Assembly (NCBI RefSeq): GCF_009720385.1
Contig: NZ_ML769302.1
Coordinates: 778,937 to 842,936 of the forward strand
Direction of reading: 5' to 3'
Origin: Catellatospora vulcania
Lineage (GTDB): Bacteria; Actinomycetota; Actinomycetes; Mycobacteriales; Micromonosporaceae
DNA length: 64,000 nucleotides
Part shown: positions 16,218-25,264 of the stretch, one piece after another
Position numbering within the stretch: the first letter of the stretch is position 1
Layout of the letters: every line of letters begins with the position of its first letter
Notes under the pieces: generated by a model
Database searches by the model: none
Seen by the model: the letters and a program-made list of their open reading frames with translations, nothing else
Told to the model about the DNA's origin: nothing
Program-made: the position numbers and the translations under genes

Positions 16218-17375
16218 CTACTTGTCGATGTCGCCGACGACGAAGAACATCGAACCCAGGATGGCGATCAGGTCCGGCACCAGGGTGCCCTTCAGCACCG
16301 TGGACAGCGCCTGCACGTTGGCGTACGACGCGGTGCGCAGCTTCATCCGCCACGGCGTCTTGTCGCCCTTCGACACCAGGTAGTAGCCGTTGACGCCGAG
16401 CGGGTTCTCGGTCCAGGCGTAGGTGTGCCCCTCGGGCGCCTTGACGACCTTGGGCAGCCGCACGTTGACCGGCCCGCCGATCCGGTCGACCCGGTCCAGG
16501 CACTGCCGGACCAGGTCCAGCGACACGTACACCTGGTCGAGCAGCACCTCGAAGCGGGCGTGGCAGTCGCCGGTGGTGCGGGTGACCACCGGGACGTCCA
16601 GCTCGCCGTAGGCCAGGTACGGCTCGTCGCGGCGCAGGTCGAAGTCCAGCCCGCTGGCCCGCGCCACGGGCCCCGAGGCGCCGTACGCGGCGGCCTGCTC
16701 GGCGGTGAGCACCCCGACGCCGACGGTGCGGGCCAGGAAGATGTCGTTGCGCCGGATCAGGTCGTCCAGCATCGGCATGCGGGAGGCGACCAGGTCGACG
16801 GCCTCCCGGGCACGCCCGGTCCAGCCCGCCGGGACCTCCTCCTTCAGCCCGCCGATGCGGTTGAACATGTAGTGCATGCGGCCGCCGGTGGCCTCCTCCA
16901 TGACGGCCTGCAGCACCTCGCGCTCGCGGAACGCGTAGAACACCGGCGTGATCGCGCCGATCTCCAGCGGGTACGACCCGAGGAACATCAGGTGGTTGAG
17001 CACCCGGTTCAGCTCGGCCATCGCCATCCGCAGCCAGACCGCCCGCTCCGGCACCTCCAGCCCCATCAGCCGCTCGACGGCCATGGCCGCGCCCAGCTCG
17101 TTGCTGAACGCGCTCAGCCAGTCGTGCCGGTTGGCCAGCACCAGGATCTGCCGGTAGTCGCGCACCTCGAACAGCTTCTCCGCGCCGCGGTGCATGTACC
17201 CGACGATGGGTTCGGCGGACAGCACCTTCTCGCCGTCGAGCACCAGCCGCAGCCTCAGCACGCCGTGCGTGGACGGGTGCTGGGGGCCGATGTTCAGCAC
17301 CATGTCGGTGCCCAGCTGCTGAGCCCCCGCCCCCGCGCCGACCGTCAGCTCGCGCCTACCGCCCATCTCCACCAT
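16218..17375 (-). CDS. Stand-alone NuoD-like subunit (complex I 49-kDa paralogue)
   Basis: 385 aa, full length for NuoD, with [13 protein letters not shown] (quinone-site His37), the HRGAEKL motif (Arg63) and the C-terminal [20 protein letters not shown]. The tyrosine that binds the quinone headgroup in complex I (DY in the RLDY motif; Tyr108 bovine) is replaced by Trp86 in NRHDWLS, while Arg63 aligns with the arginine that NDUFAF7 methylates (bovine Arg85). No other nuo gene is in the window, so this is a paralogue outside the operon, of a kind seen in several actinobacteria. The start is set by TACGAT seven bases upstream; two earlier in-frame starts lie in or before that promoter. Confidence 0.88.
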   Translation of the reverse strand: MVEMGGRRELTVGAGAGAQQLGTDMVLNIGPQHPSTHGVLRLRLVLDGEKVLSAEPIVGYMHRGAEKLFEVRDYRQILVLANRHDWLSAFSNELGAAMAVERLMGLEVPERAVWLRMAMAELNRVLNHLMFLGSYPLEIGAITPVFYAFREREVLQAVMEEATGGRMHYMFNRIGGLKEEVPAGWTGRAREAVDLVASRMPMLDDLIRRNDIFLARTVGVGVLTAEQAAAYGASGPVARASGLDFDLRRDEPYLAYGELDVPVVTRTTGDCHARFEVLLDQVYVSLDLVRQCLDRVDRIGGPVNVRLPKVVKAPEGHTYAWTENPLGVNGYYLVSKGDKTPWRMKLRTASYANVQALSTVLKGTLVPDLIAILGSMFFVVGDIDK

Positions 17376-17382
17376 GCGCGCC

Positions 17383-17388
17383 ATCGTA
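17383..17388 (-). promoter_or_regulatory. -10 element of a leaderless promoter
   Basis: TACGAT on the minus strand, seven bases from the ATG at 17375. It overlaps an upstream in-frame ATG (17384), which argues against that start. Confidence 0.5.
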
Positions 17389-17403
17389 AGCCAGGCGAAA
17401 GAA

Positions 17404-17448
17404 AGGAAGGGCACCTTGTTATCGGTATTCGTAGAGGAAGGGCACCTT
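17404..17448. repeat. Direct repeat of AGGAAGGGCACCTT
   Basis: Two identical 14-base copies at 17404-17417 and 17435-17448, starting 31 bases apart, in the spacer upstream of the NuoD-like gene. The similarity extends further (TTGTTA against TTCTTA). Similar AAGGGC-rich elements are scattered in Micromonospora intergenic DNA as I remember it, so this may be a dispersed repeat or an operator pair. Confidence 0.5.
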
Positions 17449-17535
17449 CTTAACTCCTCGCCGGGCGCGGCCCGCGGCGGGTGCGGCCGTCACGGGAGTC
17501 GGGCGGGTCCGGGGGCGCCGGGCCGCAGCAGGCCG

Positions 17536-18603
17536 TCACGGGTGGGGGCGCAGTAAGGGCACCTGCCGGGCGTCGAGGTCCGGCCATTGCGCCAGCCACC
17601 AGTGCCCCCCGAGCCCGCCGGTGGCGGTCAGCTCGCCGATCTCGCTCGCCGCGGCCAGCGCCCGCACGTAGCCGACCGGATCGGTCGAGGCCAGGCCCAG
17701 CGGTGGCCGGGCGGCGGTGACGTCGAGGCGGTGCAGCGCGGTGCGTTGGTCCAGCAGCAGCCAGCCGGCTTCGGGGCCGCCTGAGGTCGCGGCTTGGGCG
17801 TCCGGCCCGGCCACCTCCCGGGTCCGCGCCTGCGCCGCCACCGCGACGGAGTCCATCGCGACGTGGCAGGTGATGTCGGTGCTCCCGTCGAAGACGGGCG
17901 GTACCTCGCGTCCGCCCCGGAAGCCGGTCACCGTGGGCAGGACCGGCCGCTCGCCGCGCCGGTGCCCGTAGTCGACCGCGAGCGCCAGCCCCGCGTCCAG
18001 CGCGCCGACCGCGTCGGCCCAGGCCTCGTCCCGGCTGCGCCCGACCTCCACGACGTCGTCCGGCCCCGCGGGCCACCACCGCTCGATCCAGGCGGCGTCG
18101 GCCGGGTCGAGCGGCCCGCACGGGTTCAGGTCCGTGTCCAGGTAAGACCCGTCACGCGCGAGGTCCAGCGGCACGTTGTCGAGCCACTCGGTGGCCAGCA
18201 GCAGCCCGGTCAGCCCGCGCGGCAGCTCGGTGCGCCAGCTGACACCGGTGCCCGCCACGGCACCGGTGCGCGGTGCGACACCGGCAAGAGCGCCGTCCGC
18301 GCCGGGCTCGCCGCCGCCGCGGGCCGAGACCTCCACGGCCACCGGCCGGACCCGGGCGCGCAGCGGGGCGGGCAGTGCGGCCAGCACCCCGTGCAGCAGC
18401 TCGCCGCGTCCCGCGCCCACGTCCACCAGGTCGAACACCTCGGGACTGCCGAGCGCCCGGTCGACGTCGGCGGCGAGCAGCGCGATCGCCCGCGCGAAGT
18501 GGGGTGACTGCGCGCTGGTCCGGAAGTGGTCGGCGGGCCGCTCGCGGACGAAGAACCCGTCCGGGCCGTACAGCGCAGTTCGCATCGCGTCCCGCCAGCG
18601 CAT
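17536..18603 (-). CDS. SAM-dependent methyltransferase, NDUFAF7/MidA (DUF185) family
   Basis: 355 aa. It has the N-terminal [20 protein letters not shown] pattern and the SAM-binding [13 protein letters not shown] motif near residue 58. Later segments [14 protein letters not shown] and [14 protein letters not shown] are typical of the MidA/NDUFAF7 family. In mitochondria NDUFAF7 dimethylates an arginine of the complex I 49-kDa subunit. Here the next gene downstream on the same strand encodes a NuoD-type protein, with a 160-bp spacer. The ATG has GGAGAG upstream. Its promoter (TAGATT, 18645-18650) overlaps that of the divergent phytase gene. Confidence 0.85.
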   Translation of the reverse strand: MRWRDAMRTALYGPDGFFVRERPADHFRTSAQSPHFARAIALLAADVDRALGSPEVFDLVDVGAGRGELLHGVLAALPAPLRARVRPVAVEVSARGGGEPGADGALAGVAPRTGAVAGTGVSWRTELPRGLTGLLLATEWLDNVPLDLARDGSYLDTDLNPCGPLDPADAAWIERWWPAGPDDVVEVGRSRDEAWADAVGALDAGLALAVDYGHRRGERPVLPTVTGFRGGREVPPVFDGSTDITCHVAMDSVAVAAQARTREVAGPDAQAATSGGPEAGWLLLDQRTALHRLDVTAARPPLGLASTDPVGYVRALAAASEIGELTATGGLGGHWWLAQWPDLDARQVPLLRPHP

Positions 18604-18644
18604 GGGTGCGGTTCACTCTCCGTTCGTCGCGGGTTGTCCCGCCG

Positions 18645-18654
18645 AATCTACGGT
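18645..18654. promoter_or_regulatory. Overlapping divergent -10 elements (methyltransferase and phytase)
   Basis: TACGGT (18649-18654, plus) ends seven bases before the phytase ATG, making that mRNA leaderless. TAGATT on the minus strand (18645-18650) would start the methyltransferase mRNA with a leader of about 35 bases carrying GGAGAG. The two hexamers share two base pairs. Confidence 0.45.
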
Positions 18655-18661
18655 CCGGGCC

Positions 18662-19918
18662 ATGCGACGTATTCTCACCTGCCTGGCGGCGGGCGCCCTG
18701 GCGGCGACCGCGCTGCCCGGCGTGGCTTCGGCCGACCCCGCGGCCGGCGGACCCGTGCTGCGCACGGTCACCGCGAAATTCGAGACGCCCGCGCTGTACG
18801 ACGACGAGGCGGGCGGCGACGCCGACGCCGATGACCCGGCGATCTGGGTGAACGAGCGGGACAAGGCCCGCAGCCGGGTCATCGTGACCGCGAAGAACGG
18901 CGGCCTGCGCGTCTACGACCTGCGGGGACGCGAGACGCAGTCGTTCGCCACGCCGGAGGCGCCCGGCCCGGACGACGAGCCGGGCCGCTTCAACAACGTC
19001 GACCTGGTGCTCGGCTTCCCGCTGCGCGGCCGGCTGGTCGACCTGGCCGTGGTCACCGACCGGGGCCGCGACAAGCTGCGCTTCTACCGCATCGACGACG
19101 GCGTGCTGACCGACGTGACCGCGGCGGACGCGCCGTTCGCGTTCAACACGACCCAGGCGGAGGTCAACGAGCAGGCCACCGCGTACGGGCTGGCCACGTT
19201 CCGCGACGGCCGGGACTTCCTGGCCGTGGCGAGCCGCCGGCACACCCCGGAGCTGGGCATGTTCCGCCTGGTCGCCAAGGGCGCCAAGGTCAGCTACCAG
19301 CGCGTGGACAAGCTGGTGCTGCCGGACACGTTCCGGCTGAAGAGCGGCGGCAGCTGGACACCGTGCCTGGAGCCCGGCGAGCTGCCGCAGATTGAGGGCA
19401 TGACGATCGATCCGGCGCTGGGCGTGCTCTACGCCGCGCAGGAGGACGTCGCGCTGTGGCGGGTCTCCGTCGCGGGCGGCCGCTTCGGCTACACACCGCG
19501 CATGGTCGAGCGCACCCGGGAGTACGGCGTCCCGGCGGTCTACGACCCGCAGACCGAGGAGTGCGCGTTCGACTGGGCGGCCGACCCGGGCGAGGGCGGG
19601 CGCATCGCTGCCGACGTCGAGGGCGTGACGATCTTCAAGACCGGCCGGTTCGGCGGCACGCTGCTGGTCTCCTCGCAGGGTGACGACACCTTCTACACGT
19701 ACGACCGGCTGACGCTGCGCCCGCTGGAGCACTTCGCGGTGGTCGACGGCCGGGTCGACGGCTCGCAGGAGTGCGACGGCGCGGCGGTGGTGAACACCCC
19801 GCTGCCCGGCTTCCCCGGCGGCCTGCTGGTGGTGCACGACGGCCACGAGACCCCGGACGGCGAGCGCACCGCGACCAACGTCAAGTTCGTCGACGCGGGA
19901 TTCTTGAACAGGCGTTAA
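18662..19918 (+). CDS. Secreted beta-propeller phytase
   Basis: 418 aa. A Sec signal peptide ends near VASADPA (about residue 24). The mature protein begins a six-bladed propeller with the family motif DADADDPAIWVN, then TAKNGGLRVYDLRG, NNVDLVLGFPL and, late, EGVTIFKTGRFGGTLLVSSQGDDTFYTY. Such enzymes use calcium to release phosphate from phytate outside the cell. Asp-rich calcium sites are present. It stands alone, with a strong terminator immediately after. The start is fixed by TACGGT-N7-ATG. Confidence 0.9.
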   Translation: MRRILTCLAAGALAATALPGVASADPAAGGPVLRTVTAKFETPALYDDEAGGDADADDPAIWVNERDKARSRVIVTAKNGGLRVYDLRGRETQSFATPEAPGPDDEPGRFNNVDLVLGFPLRGRLVDLAVVTDRGRDKLRFYRIDDGVLTDVTAADAPFAFNTTQAEVNEQATAYGLATFRDGRDFLAVASRRHTPELGMFRLVAKGAKVSYQRVDKLVLPDTFRLKSGGSWTPCLEPGELPQIEGMTIDPALGVLYAAQEDVALWRVSVAGGRFGYTPRMVERTREYGVPAVYDPQTEECAFDWAADPGEGGRIAADVEGVTIFKTGRFGGTLLVSSQGDDTFYTYDRLTLRPLEHFAVVDGRVDGSQECDGAAVVNTPLPGFPGGLLVVHDGHETPDGERTATNVKFVDAGFLNRR

Positions 19919-19936
19919 AGGGCGAGACGGCGGTCA

Positions 19937-19980
19937 CGAAAGGCGCTCCCGGGACGTGTTTCCGGGGGCGCCTTTCGTTG
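19937..19980 (+). terminator. Intrinsic terminator of the phytase gene
   Basis: A 16-bp stem (CGAAAGGCGCTCCCGG against CCGGGGGCGCCTTTCG with one wobble pair) and a nine-base loop, followed by TTG. Confidence 0.8.
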
Positions 19981-20095
19981 TGGAGATGTGAACATTCCGC
20001 GGCAGTGCGGTTTCGCACAGTCTCTGTCCAGTGATCAGGACACGGGGTCATACTTGCCCCGACCGGTACCCCGAAGAAGAGGACTGGATCAGATC

Positions 20096-21019
20096 ATGAG
20101 TGCTGAGCTCACCATCGGTGTGATCGGCGCCGGCCGGGTCGGCGCGGTCCTCGCTGCCGCCCTGCGGGGCGCGGGACACCGCATCGTCGCCGCTTCCGGC
20201 GTTTCCGCCGCGGCCAAGCACCGCATCCGCACCCTGCTCCCCGGTGCGCAGAATCTTCCCGCCGACGAGGTGGCCCGCGCCGCGACCGATCTGCTGATCA
20301 TCGCGGTGCCCGACGACGCCCTGGCCGGCGTCGTGACCGGGCTGGCCGCCACCGGCGCGCTGCGACCCGGTCAGGTCGTGGCGCACACCTCAGGCGCGCA
20401 CGGGCTGGCCGTGCTGGCTCCGGCCGCCGCGGTCGGCGCCCGCGCGCTGGCGCTGCACCCGGCGATGACCTTCACCGGCACCGCCGCCGACCTGGACCGG
20501 CTGCCCGGCATCTCGTACGGGATCACCGCCGCCGACGACACGGTGCGCGCCCTGGCCGCAGCGCTCGTCGCCGACCTGGCCGGCAGCCCGGAGTGGATCG
20601 CCGAGGACAACCGGGCGCTCTACCACGCCGGCCTCGCGCACGGCGCGAACCACCTGGTCACGCTCGTCAACGAGGCGGCCGACCGGCTGCGCGACGCGGG
20701 TGTGCTGAGCCCGGAGAAGGTGCTCGGCCCGCTGCTGACCGCCGCGCTGGAGAACGCGCTGCGGATGGGCGACGCGGCGATCACCGGACCGGTGTCGCGC
20801 GGCGACGCGGGCACGGTCGCCCGGCACGTGCAGGAGCTGGCCCGCACCGCCCCCGACTCGCTCCCGGCGTACGTCGCGCTGGCCCGGCGCACCGCGGACC
20901 GGGCGATCGCCAACGGGCGGCTGCGCGCGGTCGACGCCGAGCCGCTGCTGGGCGTGCTGGCCGAGCCGGCCGAGCCGGCCGCCGCCGACGCCGGTCAGCT
21001 CGGTGAGGCGGCGAAGTGA
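20096..21019 (+). CDS. Rossmann-fold protein with DUF2520 C-terminal domain
   Basis: 307 aa. The N-terminal dinucleotide-binding motif is [13 protein letters not shown] (residues 7-19), followed by [11 protein letters not shown]. The C-terminal half is helical (DUF2520) with [18 protein letters not shown]. The gene precedes panC in many Actinobacteria (Rv3603c in M. tuberculosis). A ketopantoate reductase-like role in pantothenate synthesis has been suggested by context, but the sequence does not prove it. Its stop overlaps the panC start, so the three genes DUF2520-panC-panD form one operon. Confidence 0.88.
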   Translation: MSAELTIGVIGAGRVGAVLAAALRGAGHRIVAASGVSAAAKHRIRTLLPGAQNLPADEVARAATDLLIIAVPDDALAGVVTGLAATGALRPGQVVAHTSGAHGLAVLAPAAAVGARALALHPAMTFTGTAADLDRLPGISYGITAADDTVRALAAALVADLAGSPEWIAEDNRALYHAGLAHGANHLVTLVNEAADRLRDAGVLSPEKVLGPLLTAALENALRMGDAAITGPVSRGDAGTVARHVQELARTAPDSLPAYVALARRTADRAIANGRLRAVDAEPLLGVLAEPAEPAAADAGQLGEAAK

Positions 21020-21861
21020 CCGCCGTCGTACGCACCCGCGAGGAGCTGGCGCGGGCACGTGCCGCAGCCCCCGGTTCCGTCGCCGTGGTGATGACCATGG
21101 GCGCGCTCCACGAGGGTCACGCCACCCTGCTGCGGGAGGCCCGCAAGCACGCCGACTTCGTGCTGGCGACGATCTTCGTGAACCCGCTGCAGTTCGGCCC
21201 GAATGAGGACCTGGCCCGCTACCCGCGCACCTTCGACGCCGACCTGGCGATGTGCGAGGCCGAGGACGTCGACCTGATCTTCGCGCCGACCCCCGAGGTG
21301 ATGTACCCGCACGGCCAGCCTCAGGTCACCGTGCACCCGGGCCCGCTGGGTGAGGTGCTGGAGGGGGCGGTGCGCCCCGGCCACTTCGCCGGTGTGCTGA
21401 CCGTGGTCGGCAAGCTGCTCCTGCTCACCCGCCCGGATCTGGCGTTCTTCGGGGAGAAGGACTACCAGCAGCTCACCTTGATCAAGGCCATGGTGCACGA
21501 CCTCGAACTCGGGGTGGAGATCGTCGGCGTGCCGACGGTCCGGGAGCCGGACGGCCTGGCCCTGTCCAGCCGCAACCGCTACCTGAGCGAGGCCGAGCGC
21601 GCGACGGCGCTCGCCCTGTCCCGGGCGCTGCGGGCGGGCGCCGCCCGGCGGGAGCCCGCCGCCGTGCTGGCCGCAGCCCGGGCCGAGCTGGCCGGCGTGG
21701 ACGTCGACTACCTGGCCCTGCGGGGGGCCGACCTGAGTGCGGACCCGGGGCCGGGCGAGGCGCGGCTGCTGGTGGCGGCCCGCGTCGGCACCACCCGGCT
21801 GATCGACAACCTGCCCGTCCACCTCGACGAGGCGGCCACGACCGAGGGAGAGTCGGCCTGA
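21016..21861 (+). CDS. panC: Pantothenate synthetase
   Basis: 281 aa. It joins pantoate and beta-alanine using ATP. Motifs visible are [14 protein letters not shown] (HIGH-type nucleotide loop, residues 27-40), [24 protein letters not shown] and [12 protein letters not shown]. The GTG start overlaps the DUF2520 stop as GTGA. The next gene supplies its beta-alanine. panB, needed for pantoate, is not in the window. Confidence 0.96.
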   Translation: MTAVVRTREELARARAAAPGSVAVVMTMGALHEGHATLLREARKHADFVLATIFVNPLQFGPNEDLARYPRTFDADLAMCEAEDVDLIFAPTPEVMYPHGQPQVTVHPGPLGEVLEGAVRPGHFAGVLTVVGKLLLLTRPDLAFFGEKDYQQLTLIKAMVHDLELGVEIVGVPTVREPDGLALSSRNRYLSEAERATALALSRALRAGAARREPAAVLAAARAELAGVDVDYLALRGADLSADPGPGEARLLVAARVGTTRLIDNLPVHLDEAATTEGESA

Positions 21862-22289
21862 TGTTCCTGCGCACCATGTTCAAGTCCAAGATCCACCGTG
21901 CCACGGTGACCCAGGCCGACCTGCACTACGTCGGCTCGGTCACCATCGACGAGGAGCTGATGGACGCCGCCGACCTGCTGGCCGGCGAGCAGGTCGCGAT
22001 CGTGGACATCACCAACGGGGCCCGCCTGGAGACCTATGTCATCCCGGGCGAGCGCGGCACCGGCGTGATCGGCATCAACGGCGCCGCGGCGCACCTGGTC
22101 AAGCCGGGCGACCTGGTCATCCTCATCTCGTACGCGCAGGCCGACGAGGCCACCGCCCGCTCGTACACCCCGCGGGTGGTGCACGTGGACGCCGACAACC
22201 GGATCATCTCGCTCGGCGCGGACCCGGCCGAGGCCGTCCCGGGCATGGTCGGCGATGTCGTACGCGGGGATCTGACGCTGAGCCGTTAG
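21861..22289 (+). CDS. panD: Aspartate 1-decarboxylase
   Basis: 142 aa. This pyruvoyl enzyme makes beta-alanine. The proenzyme self-cleaves at the Gly25-Ser26 bond in YVGSVTID, and the conserved [17 protein letters not shown] is present. The start overlaps the panC stop (TGATG). It completes the operon. A stretch GCCGTTAGGCCGAT at the end of the gene is repeated after the next gene, marking a duplicated promoter segment. Confidence 0.96.
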   Translation: MFLRTMFKSKIHRATVTQADLHYVGSVTIDEELMDAADLLAGEQVAIVDITNGARLETYVIPGERGTGVIGINGAAAHLVKPGDLVILISYAQADEATARSYTPRVVHVDADNRIISLGADPAEAVPGMVGDVVRGDLTLSR

Positions 22290-22316
22290 GCCGATCCCGT
22301 CCTTGATCCAATTGCC

Positions 22317-22322
22317 TAGGCT
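22317..22322 (+). promoter_or_regulatory. TAGGCT promoter, first septum-type lipoprotein gene
   Basis: TAGGCT within CCTAGGCT, 26 bases before the ATG at 22349; the same hexamer serves the next two paralogues. A GAGGGAGG ribosome site lies between. Confidence 0.5.
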
Positions 22323-22348
22323 GCCCTGGACACGAGGGAGGTCGGGCG

Positions 22349-23215
22349 ATGCGGGGACGCCTGAGGGCCGGCGCGATGCTGGCCGCACTGCTGGTGAACG
22401 TGGCGCTGGCCGGTTGCGCGGTGGCGCTGCCGCCGGAGGTCGACAAGGAACTGACCGACGACTGGGCCCAGGTCGCCGAGGTGAAGGTGCAGGTGCCGCC
22501 GTCGGGCGTCTGCCTCGGCGAGGGCGTGGGCCGGCTCGATCCCGGTCCCCTGGCGTGCTCGGAGCAGCACTTCGTCGAGGTGGTCCACGTGGGCGCCTTC
22601 GACGGTGACAAACCGCCCACCCCGGCCCGGCTGGCCACCGCGTACGCGGAGTGCGACACCGCGGCGGGGAAGTATCTCGGCCGGCCGTGGTGGCAGGGCC
22701 GGCTGGAGCTGGAGCTGACCGTCCCCGAGGACCACGTATGGGCGGGCGGCGCGCGCTGGTTCCGGTGCGACCTGGTCGAGGTCGGCGACGCGGGCACCAG
22801 CGGCGGCCGCACGCTGCGCAGCGGCAGCCTGAAGGACGGCTTCCCGGCCGCGCTCGTGCTCGGCTGCGCCAACGTCGCCATGAACGAGGGCGACGTGCGG
22901 TTCATGACCGACGTGGCCTGCTCGAAGAAGCACAACAGCGAGTGGGTCGGCTTCTTCCGGGCCGCCGAGGGCACCGCCTATCCGAGTTCGGAGCGGCAGT
23001 GGGACGTGCTGCACAAGCAGTGCCGGGTGCTGGTGGGCAAGTATCTGGGCGTCAGCACCACGCAGGCCGGCCGGCTGGGGGTCATCTCCATTCCGCGCGG
23101 CTTCGAGGAGTGGAAGGCCGGCGACCGGGCGGTGCGCTGTGCCATGTGGTTCGAGACCAAGAGCATGACCAAGTCCGCGAAGGGGACCAAGGGCAAGGGC
23201 GTTCCCTACTTCTAG
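22349..23215 (+). CDS. Cys-rich lipoprotein with duplicated septum-formation-type domain, copy 1
   Basis: 288 aa. A lipoprotein signal has its lipobox ending LAGC (Cys22). The mature part carries eight further Cys in two similar halves. Each half has a C-x3-H-x2-E-V/W-V motif (CSEQHFVEVVHVG; CSKKHNSEWVG), the pattern of the actinobacterial septum-formation (Septum_form) domain. The C-terminus is Lys/Gly-rich (SAKGTKGKG). It would sit on the outer face of the membrane with up to four disulfides. It is the first of four tandem paralogues, each with its own promoter. The role in septation is a family name only. Confidence 0.8.
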   Translation: MRGRLRAGAMLAALLVNVALAGCAVALPPEVDKELTDDWAQVAEVKVQVPPSGVCLGEGVGRLDPGPLACSEQHFVEVVHVGAFDGDKPPTPARLATAYAECDTAAGKYLGRPWWQGRLELELTVPEDHVWAGGARWFRCDLVEVGDAGTSGGRTLRSGSLKDGFPAALVLGCANVAMNEGDVRFMTDVACSKKHNSEWVGFFRAAEGTAYPSSERQWDVLHKQCRVLVGKYLGVSTTQAGRLGVISIPRGFEEWKAGDRAVRCAMWFETKSMTKSAKGTKGKGVPYF

Positions 23216-23286
23216 CTGCGGTTTTGCGGGCCAGGTGTGATCTCACTCCTGGCCGTTAGGCCGATACGGCTTCGATCGTGATCGCT

Positions 23287-23292
23287 TAGGCT
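23287..23292 (+). promoter_or_regulatory. TAGGCT promoter, second septum-type lipoprotein gene
   Basis: TAGGCT within CTTAGGCT, about 32 bases before the ATG at 23325. The upstream GCCGTTAGGCCGAT matches the end of panD, as expected if promoter and gene were duplicated together. Confidence 0.5.
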
Positions 23293-23324
23293 CGCCCAGG
23301 CTCTATGACCTGGGAGGATGGGCG

Positions 23325-24206
23325 ATGCGGGGACGCCTTACGGTCGGCACGATGCTGGCTGCACTACTGACGAACCTGGCGCTGGCCGGTTGCGGGACCG
23401 GACTGCCGGCCGAGGTGGACTCGAAGCTGACCGACGACTGGGTGAAGGTCGCCGACGTCAAGGGCTGGGTGCCCGAGGCGGGCGTCTGCCTGGGCGTCGC
23501 GCCGAAGGACACCGGCCGGTACACCGACTTCGTGGTCGACTGCGCGAAGACGCACTACGCCGAGGTCGCGCACGTCGGCGAGTTCAAGGGGCTGACGGCC
23601 GCGCCCGCCCCGAAGGACACCGCCGCCGCGTACGCCGAGTGCGACCGGGAGTCGGCGACCTACCTGGGCCGTTCGTGGGGCCAGGCGCGGCTCGAGCTGA
23701 CGCTCGCCGTGCCGACCCCGACCGCCTGGGACGGCGGCGCGCGCTGGTTCCGGTGCGACGTCACCGAGGTCTCCTCGGTGTTCGACGAGATGAACTGGGT
23801 CCAGCGCGCGGGCAGCCTGAAGGGCAATGTGCCGGCCGAGCTGCTGGTCGGCTGCACGCACACCCAGGAAAAGGGCGACGTGATCGTCAAGATGCCCGAG
23901 GTGCCCTGCACCAAGGCGCACAACAGCGAGTACGTGGGCTTCTTCCGGGCGAGCCAGACCACCGCCTTCCCGAAGTCGGACCGGCAGTGGAACGTCCTGC
24001 ACGACAAGTGCCAGGGCCTGGCCGCGAAGTTCCTCGGCGTCAGCACGTCCAGCGCCGACCGGATCGGTGTCGTGTCCAGCCCGGCGAACTCGGAGTCCTG
24101 GGCGGCCGGAGACCGGGTGGTCCGCTGCTCGATCTACTTCTTCAACGGAAAGACCATGAAGAAGTCGGCCAAGGGGTCCAAGGGCAAGGGCGTTCCGGGC
24201 TGGTAG
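23325..24206 (+). CDS. Cys-rich lipoprotein with duplicated septum-formation-type domain, copy 2
   Basis: 293 aa, the closest paralogue of the preceding gene: the start MRGRL and lipobox LAGC are shared, all eight extracellular Cys keep their positions, and the halves read CAKTHYAEVAHVG and CTKAHNSEYVG. It ends MKKSAKGSKGKGVPGW. Its promoter region is also homologous, so this pair is the most recent duplication in the array. Outer-surface location is predicted from the lipobox. No enzymatic motif is visible. Confidence 0.8.
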   Translation: MRGRLTVGTMLAALLTNLALAGCGTGLPAEVDSKLTDDWVKVADVKGWVPEAGVCLGVAPKDTGRYTDFVVDCAKTHYAEVAHVGEFKGLTAAPAPKDTAAAYAECDRESATYLGRSWGQARLELTLAVPTPTAWDGGARWFRCDVTEVSSVFDEMNWVQRAGSLKGNVPAELLVGCTHTQEKGDVIVKMPEVPCTKAHNSEYVGFFRASQTTAFPKSDRQWNVLHDKCQGLAAKFLGVSTSSADRIGVVSSPANSESWAAGDRVVRCSIYFFNGKTMKKSAKGSKGKGVPGW

Positions 24207-24246
24207 AAGGCCGACAGCACCGCTGTCGCGGTCGCCTTCGGTCGGT

Positions 24247-24252
24247 TAGGCT
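24247..24252 (+). promoter_or_regulatory. TAGGCT promoter, third septum-type lipoprotein gene
   Basis: TAGGCT within GTTAGGCT, about 33 bases before the ATG at 24286; a GGGAGGGG ribosome site follows. Confidence 0.5.
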
Positions 24253-24285
24253 CCCGGGCGGGCCAGGGTCTGGGAGGGGCGACAC

Positions 24286-25185
24286 ATGGCATGGAGGCGG
24301 ATGATCGCCGCCAGTGCGGCCGTCTGCGCACTGGCGGCGCCGTTGGCGCTGACCGGCTGCACGTCGCCGGCGGCCGGTGTGGACGGCAAGCTCGCCGACG
24401 ACTGGGCGAGCCTGCCCGCGGCGCAGGTGTTCACCCCCAGCGCCGAGGTGTGCCATGAGAAGGCGTACGAGCAGACCGGCCGGGCCACCGCGTACCGGCC
24501 GGTCGACTGCGAGTCGGAGCACTACGGCGAGACGGTCTACGTCGGCACGCTGACCGGTGCCGCCGCCGAGCTGACCGACCCGCCGGAGGCGGACGATGCG
24601 CTGCTCGCGGGCGCGTTCGCCGAGTGCGACGAGCGGGCGACCGCGTTCGTCGGCCGGCAGTGGCGCGACGGCCGGCTCACCCTCGACCTGACGCTGCCCT
24701 CGGCCGCGGCCTGGCAGGGCGGCGCCCGCTGGTACCGCTGCGAGCTCAACGAGCTGACCACGGTCACCGACAAGGCCGACTGGGTGCGCCGCAGCGGCAG
24801 CCTGCGCGGCAACCTGCCGGCGGGGCTGCTGCTCACCTGCTTCGCCGAGAGCGGCAAGAACGGCTCGGTGGACACCATGCCGGAGACCGACTGCGCCAAG
24901 TCGCACAACGCCGAGTACGTCGGCACGTTCGCCGCCGCGGCCAGTCGCAAGTACCCGGTGAGCGAGACGGACTGGGACTACTTCCACGACAACTGCCGCA
25001 AGGCGATGGCCACGTTCATCGGGGTCAGCGTGAGCGCGACCAGCAAGTACGGCGTGATCTCGTGGCCGTACAGCAAGGCGACCTGGGCCGGTGGCGACCG
25101 CGGCGTGCGCTGCTACCTGTGGCTGGAGACCAAGAAGATGACCGGTTCGGCCAAGGGCACCGCGGGCAAGGGCATCCCGAGCTGA
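24286..25185 (+). CDS. Cys-rich lipoprotein with duplicated septum-formation-type domain, copy 3
   Basis: 299 aa. The lipobox ends LTGC. The eight Cys are conserved (EVC, CESEHYGETV, AEC, RWYRC, LTC, CAKSHNAEYVG, DNC, VRC) and the C-terminus is again MTGSAKGTAGKG. It is more diverged from copies 1 and 2 than they are from each other. An independent TAGGCT promoter and good ribosome site imply separate expression, although read-through between copies is possible because no clear terminator separates them. Confidence 0.8.
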   Translation: MAWRRMIAASAAVCALAAPLALTGCTSPAAGVDGKLADDWASLPAAQVFTPSAEVCHEKAYEQTGRATAYRPVDCESEHYGETVYVGTLTGAAAELTDPPEADDALLAGAFAECDERATAFVGRQWRDGRLTLDLTLPSAAAWQGGARWYRCELNELTTVTDKADWVRRSGSLRGNLPAGLLLTCFAESGKNGSVDTMPETDCAKSHNAEYVGTFAAAASRKYPVSETDWDYFHDNCRKAMATFIGVSVSATSKYGVISWPYSKATWAGGDRGVRCYLWLETKKMTGSAKGTAGKGIPS

Positions 25186-25222
25186 CCCCGATACGCCCCG
25201 ACATGTGTTGGCGGGCATGAAA

Positions 25223-25228
25223 TATGCT
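25223..25228 (+). promoter_or_regulatory. TATGCT promoter, fourth septum-type lipoprotein gene
   Basis: TATGCT, 36 bases before the ATG at 25265. It differs from the TAGGCT shared by the first three copies. Confidence 0.4.
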
Positions 25229-25264
25229 CCCCATTCATGTTCGGCATGGCTTGGGGAGGCACTG

